From Nocardia testacea NBRC 100365 (GTDB lineage: Bacteria; Actinomycetota; Actinomycetes; Mycobacteriales; Mycobacteriaceae), in assembly GCF_000308775.1 (NCBI RefSeq), contig NZ_BAGJ01000181.1, positions 1 through 51,491 on the forward strand: a stretch of DNA of 51,491 nucleotides. Direction: 5' to 3'. Positions 48,259 to 51,491 of the stretch are shown here, piece by piece. The notes below the pieces were generated by a model. It made no database searches, had not been told where the DNA came from, and saw only the letters and a program-made list of their open reading frames with translations. Each line of letters opens with the position of its first letter. Position 1 is the first letter of the stretch. The translations under genes and the position numbers were made by a program.

Positions 48259-49355
48259 TTCGTCAGTCCCAGCAGTGCGGCGGTGAGTCCGAAGTCGGGT
48301 CCGAAATCTTCGGGCCGGCCGGTGCGGCAGCCGTCGGACTTCATCTGTATCCGTTCGCAGAACAGGCTGACGAGTTCGCCGTTGGCGAGATTCGTGCCGA
48401 TCAGCGCGTGCAACCGGACGTAGCCCTGTTCGTAGTTCATCGACCGGTGGATACTCTGCAGCAGCATCGGCGCCACGTCGACCACCTCGGTGACGCCGTG
48501 CGCGTTGGCCCGCAGCTGCTCGATCACGGTGTTCATCCGGTTCAGCGTGTCCACCAGCTGATCCTGGTGCTGCGCGAAGACCGAACTGGTGTTGTTGAGG
48601 AAGTCGTAGAGCTGCTGCAGGGTGGCCTGCAGGCCCGGCGCCTGTTCGGCCAGCATGGTGGTCATCTGGGTGGCCTGGTTGCTGAAATCGCGGACCGCCT
48701 GGTCGTTCTCGGCCAGCATCGTGGTCAGCTCGTTGAGCTTGATGATGATGTTCGAGATGTGGTCCTTGTTGTCGACACCGACCTTCAACGCGCTCGACAG
48801 TGCGTTGAGGGTGTCGCGCAATTTCGCGCCCTGGCCGTTGAGCATCGGGTACAGCACCCGGCCCGAGAGCGGGCCGACGCCTTCCTGACCCTCCTGGGGT
48901 TTGAGCGCATCGGCGAACTTGTCGATGGTCTTGAGCATCGTGTCCAGTTCCACCGGAACATCGGTGCGTTCCAGCGGCAGATGATCGCCGCTCTCGAGCG
49001 TGTCCCCTTCGACGTAGCGGGGCGTCATCTCGATATGCCGGTCGGTGACGATGGAGGGCGAGACCACCACCGCCATCGCGTCCTTCGGGATCTGCACATC
49101 ACCGTCGATGGTCATATGGACCTCGACCAGATCACCGTGCGGCACGATCTTGTCGACCTTGCCGACCTCGAGCCCCAGCACGGTGATCGGGTTGCCCTCG
49201 AACATGCCGGCGATGTTCTCGAAGTCGGCGGTGATCTTGATATCTCCGCCGGTCACGCTGTTCACCACCGAACAGCTGCCGAGCGCGACCGCCGAAACCC
49301 CGATGAACAGCGCCTGGGCGGTCCGCTTCACGATCCCGATCTTGTCCTTGATCAT
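48255..49355 (-). CDS. mceD: MceD-type component of the Mce lipid importer
   Basis: About 366 residues from the ATG at 49355, which overlaps the mceC stop in ATGA. The N-terminal hydrophobic segment is short (VKRTAQALFIGVSAVALGS) and is followed by Cys29 in ALGSCSVVNS, which looks like an imperfect lipobox. The MCE domain is at about 37-115 (DIKITADFENIAGMFEGNPITVLG). A long helical tunnel region follows. An upstream extension to 49412 overlaps mceC and is not homologous. The lipobox-like cysteine is unusual, since only MceE is normally lipidated. Confidence 0.93.
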   Translation of the reverse strand: MIKDKIGIVKRTAQALFIGVSAVALGSCSVVNSVTGGDIKITADFENIAGMFEGNPITVLGLEVGKVDKIVPHGDLVEVHMTIDGDVQIPKDAMAVVVSPSIVTDRHIEMTPRYVEGDTLESGDHLPLERTDVPVELDTMLKTIDKFADALKPQEGQEGVGPLSGRVLYPMLNGQGAKLRDTLNALSSALKVGVDNKDHISNIIIKLNELTTMLAENDQAVRDFSNQATQMTTMLAEQAPGLQATLQQLYDFLNNTSSVFAQHQDQLVDTLNRMNTVIEQLRANAHGVTEVVDVAPMLLQSIHRSMNYEQGYVRLHALIGTNLANGELVSLFCERIQMKSDGCRTGRPEDFGPDFGLTAALLGLTK

Positions 49356-50350
49356 CCCTGGCACCCCTCGGCGACTTGGGCGAAGCACAACCAGTTGTCC
49401 GGGAACAGCCACGGAATACCGACCTCGGCGTAGTTGCCGTTACCCCACGCATTGGCCAGGTAGCGCACCGACGGCGGCATGATCGACAGCAGCCGATCCA
49501 GGTTGTCCTTGTTCTTCTGCAGGCCCGACGCCATCACGTTCAGCTGGTCGAGCGTGGTGCCGAACTGGTTGTTGTTCTGGGCACCGATCGCCTGCAACTG
49601 GGCGGTCAGCGTGGCCACATTGTCGAGCAGGGTCCGCAGCAGCTGCTGCCGCTCCACCACCCGCGAGGCGATGGCCTCCCCCTGGGTGATGATCAGCAGC
49701 GCGCTGTTGCGGTTGTCGGCCAGGATCGTGGTCACCCGGTCGAGGTCCTTGAGCAGCTGAGAGACATCGTCCTTGCGCTGATCGATCACCTTGGCCAGCG
49801 CGCCGATGCTGTCCAGCGACTGGACGACCAGTTCCGGCGACCCGTTCAACTGCTCGTTGAACAGGTTCAGCGATTCGGCCAGTTTGCCGGGATCGAGTTC
49901 CTGGAACTCCGGGGTGCCCTTGGAGACCACATCGGCGAGGTCGTAGGGGACCGCGGTATTGGTCTTCGGGATCCGGTCGTCGGGCAGGCCGGAACCGTCA
50001 CCGGGATCCAGGTCCACATAGCGGGCGCCGAGCAGGGTCGCCATCTTGATGGCGGCCCGGGCGTCCGGTCCGAGCTTCACGTCATTGCTGACCTGCAGGG
50101 TCAGCAGTACGTGATCGCCCTCGAGTTCGGCGGCCGCGACCCGGCCCACCGGCACCCCGGCGACATCGACCTTGTCCCCGACGGTGATACCCGCGGACTG
50201 CACGAACTCGGCCTCGATGGACTGTTCACCGATCCCGAGGTTGCGGAACCCGCTGGAGGCGATCACCACGACAGCGACCACGATGACGCCGATGATGCCG
50301 AGGCCGAAATACCGATTGTTGTTGAACCAGGTTTTGAGTTTCGTCATCAT
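49352..50350 (-). CDS. mceC: MceC-type component of the Mce lipid importer
   Basis: About 332 residues. One N-terminal membrane helix (LGIIGVIVVAVVVIASSGF), an MCE domain at about 43-120 (SIEAEFVQSAGITVGDKVDVAGVPVGRV) and a helical region. The C-terminus CFAQVAEGCQG has two cysteines, and is short compared with proline-rich MceC tails of mycobacterial Mce1C. The start at ATG 50350 overlaps the TGA of mceB in ATGATG; the ATG at 50347 is equally possible. Confidence 0.93.
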   Translation of the reverse strand: MMTKLKTWFNNNRYFGLGIIGVIVVAVVVIASSGFRNLGIGEQSIEAEFVQSAGITVGDKVDVAGVPVGRVAAAELEGDHVLLTLQVSNDVKLGPDARAAIKMATLLGARYVDLDPGDGSGLPDDRIPKTNTAVPYDLADVVSKGTPEFQELDPGKLAESLNLFNEQLNGSPELVVQSLDSIGALAKVIDQRKDDVSQLLKDLDRVTTILADNRNSALLIITQGEAIASRVVERQQLLRTLLDNVATLTAQLQAIGAQNNNQFGTTLDQLNVMASGLQKNKDNLDRLLSIMPPSVRYLANAWGNGNYAEVGIPWLFPDNWLCFAQVAEGCQG

Positions 50351-51378
50351 GGCCGGCACACCGCCGATTGCGAATTGCCGCCGATCTGGGAGAACAGCCC
50401 GCGGGGGAAGAGCACGCCGTAGAGCGAGACATCCAATCGGCAGATGTAGGCGTTGGCGTACGCGCCCTCGGAGGTGAAGCGTCCGGCGTCGGCGAGGATG
50501 GACGGGAGGTCGATCGCGGCCTGATCCAGCTTGGCGCCGTTGGCCAGGAACAGGGTCAAAGCGTCACGTGTCGAATTCTGGACGGCCTCCAGCTTCGGCT
50601 GGATATTGCCCACCATGCCGACGAGAGCCGTGGTCGCGCCCGCGATCTGCTCGGTCGAGCCGAGCAACTGCTGCCCCTGCTCGTACAAACCGCCGATGAG
50701 CGCCCGCGTCTGGGTTATCAGCGTCTCCAATTCGTCCCCTCGTTTGGCCAAACCGGCCATCACACCGCTGAGGTTGGTGATCACATCGCTGAGGATGGCG
50801 TCGCGCCGCTGGAAATCGGTGGCCATGGTGGCCGCCTGGGTGATGAACGAGCTCAGCGATACCCGGTCACCCTGCAACGCGAGGATGAATGTTTCCGAGA
50901 GCCGGTTCACCTGGGCGGGCTCGAGCACCTCGAACAGCGGCTGGAAACCGTTGAGCAGTGCCGAGATATCGAAGGAGGGCTCGGTGCGGTCCACCGGGAT
51001 GGTGCCGTCCTCGGGCAGCTGGGACGCATCGCCACCGGATCCCGGCGCCAGCGCGACATAACGCTGGCCGATCAGGTTTTGGTAACGCACCAGCGCCTTG
51101 GTGTTGCCGAAAAGCGTCTGATCGTCCTGGACGATAAAACTGACCTTGGCATTGTGGTCGTCGGTGACCTCGATCTTCTGGACCTTGCCGACCCGCACGC
51201 CCGCCATCCGGACGTCGTCGCCCTCGCGCAGGCCCAGTACATCGGTGAAGACCGCGGAATACGATTTCGTACCGCCGTCGACCGTCCGGGCCAGCGTATT
51301 CCAGACCAGCACCGTGACCAGCACGGATACGATCGCGAACAGGCCGAACCCGATCAGCGGTTTGCGAACTCCCCTCAC
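50347..51378 (-). CDS. mceB: MceB-type component of the Mce lipid importer
   Basis: This 343-residue protein has an N-terminal membrane anchor (PLIGFGLFAIVSVLVTVLVW), an MCE domain at about 37-115 (KSYSAVFTDVLGLREGDDVR, then MAGVRVGKV) and a helical region ending in a compact domain with Cys in YICRLDVSLYG and AVCRP. Translation starts at GTG 51378, which overlaps the TGA of mceA in GTGA. It is one subunit of the hetero-hexameric lipid channel. Confidence 0.93.
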   Translation of the reverse strand: MRGVRKPLIGFGLFAIVSVLVTVLVWNTLARTVDGGTKSYSAVFTDVLGLREGDDVRMAGVRVGKVQKIEVTDDHNAKVSFIVQDDQTLFGNTKALVRYQNLIGQRYVALAPGSGGDASQLPEDGTIPVDRTEPSFDISALLNGFQPLFEVLEPAQVNRLSETFILALQGDRVSLSSFITQAATMATDFQRRDAILSDVITNLSGVMAGLAKRGDELETLITQTRALIGGLYEQGQQLLGSTEQIAGATTALVGMVGNIQPKLEAVQNSTRDALTLFLANGAKLDQAAIDLPSILADAGRFTSEGAYANAYICRLDVSLYGVLFPRGLFSQIGGNSQSAVCRP

Positions 51379-51491
51379 GAGGCGGCCTCCTCGGTCACGC
51401 GCAGGGTTCCGCCTTCCAGAATCGAACTCAGCATCAAGTACTCCATCGAGGACGGCTTACGACCCAGCAGCGTCTCCACCGCGGCGTCGCC
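51375..51491 (-). CDS. mceA: MceA-type component, 3' end only (continues outside the window)
   Basis: The last 38 codons and the TGA stop of the gene preceding mceB are visible. They encode VETLLGRKPSSMEYLMLSSI and LEGGTLRVTEEAAS, the characteristic C-terminus of MceA proteins (Mce1A-like). The 5' end, the yrbEA/yrbEB permease genes expected before it, and the operon promoter lie beyond the right edge of the window. The stop overlaps the mceB start in GTGA, so the five-gene coupling extends to mceA. Confidence 0.85.
   Translation of the reverse strand, partial: GDAAVETLLGRKPSSMEYLMLSSILEGGTLRVTEEAAS

Overview
The window is GC-rich actinobacterial chromosome, most likely Nocardia or a close relative in the Mycobacteriales. 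Support: a complete-looking mce operon with two Mce-associated membrane proteins, a succinate dehydrogenase locus laid out like mycobacterial Rv0250c-Rv0247c, a DinB2-type Y-family polymerase, an orphan DUF397 protein, many GTG starts and frequent 4-nt GTGA/ATGA stop-start overlaps. The genus is an inference. I found no rRNA, tRNA or CRISPR array.

Layout. 1-9.6 kb: divergent GntR regulator and UbiB/ABC1-type kinase, an SGNH hydrolase, a large membrane protein with a degenerate kinase-like middle domain, an isochorismatase-fold protein lacking two of its catalytic residues, a FadD5-like acyl-CoA synthetase, and a nitronate monooxygenase. Two copies of a palindromic repeat abut stop codons here. 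9.7-15.6 kb: a metallo-beta-lactamase-fold hydrolase divergent from a free-standing polyketide-synthase-like protein with dead AT and KR domains; an NlpC/P60 endopeptidase coupled to an S4 RNA-binding protein; an AAA-type ATPase. 15.6-20.2 kb: a low-GC regulatory region with a CRP-like palindrome, a small conserved protein, then the sdh operon preceded by a second CRP-like site and a 13-codon leader ORF whose stop overlaps the sdhC start.

20.2-30.2 kb: small proteins (including DUF397 and a 34-residue ORF), an AlkA-like glycosylase, a GlcD-GlcF fusion oxidoreductase, DinB2, an ABC exporter, and a polytopic sulfite-oxidase-like molybdoenzyme with an internal twin-arginine motif. 30.2-31.8 kb: an orphan TnpB element with hairpin ends, next to the 3' remnant of a lost gene. 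31.8-42.1 kb: Lon protease with a HAIR-type (HspR) operator, a serine hydrolase, a coupled cyclase-TPP-enzyme pair, a DUF445 protein, a TIGR03084 protein behind a strong palindrome, an SRPBCC protein, and RNase HI. 42.0-44.0 kb: a small accessory-looking cluster of an XRE-TPR regulator divergent from a resolvase-like small protein that is coupled to a 25-residue membrane microprotein. 44.1 kb to the end: a minus-strand mce operon (mceA 3' end, mceB-F, two Mce-associated genes) ending at a 15-bp-stem terminator; its 5' part lies outside the window.

The clearest functional units are sdhCAB with its upstream control elements and the mce lipid-import operon. The most unusual items are the catalytically dead AT-KR protein (10942-12930), the sdh leader ORF, the TnpB element, and the resolvase-like/microprotein/XRE cluster.
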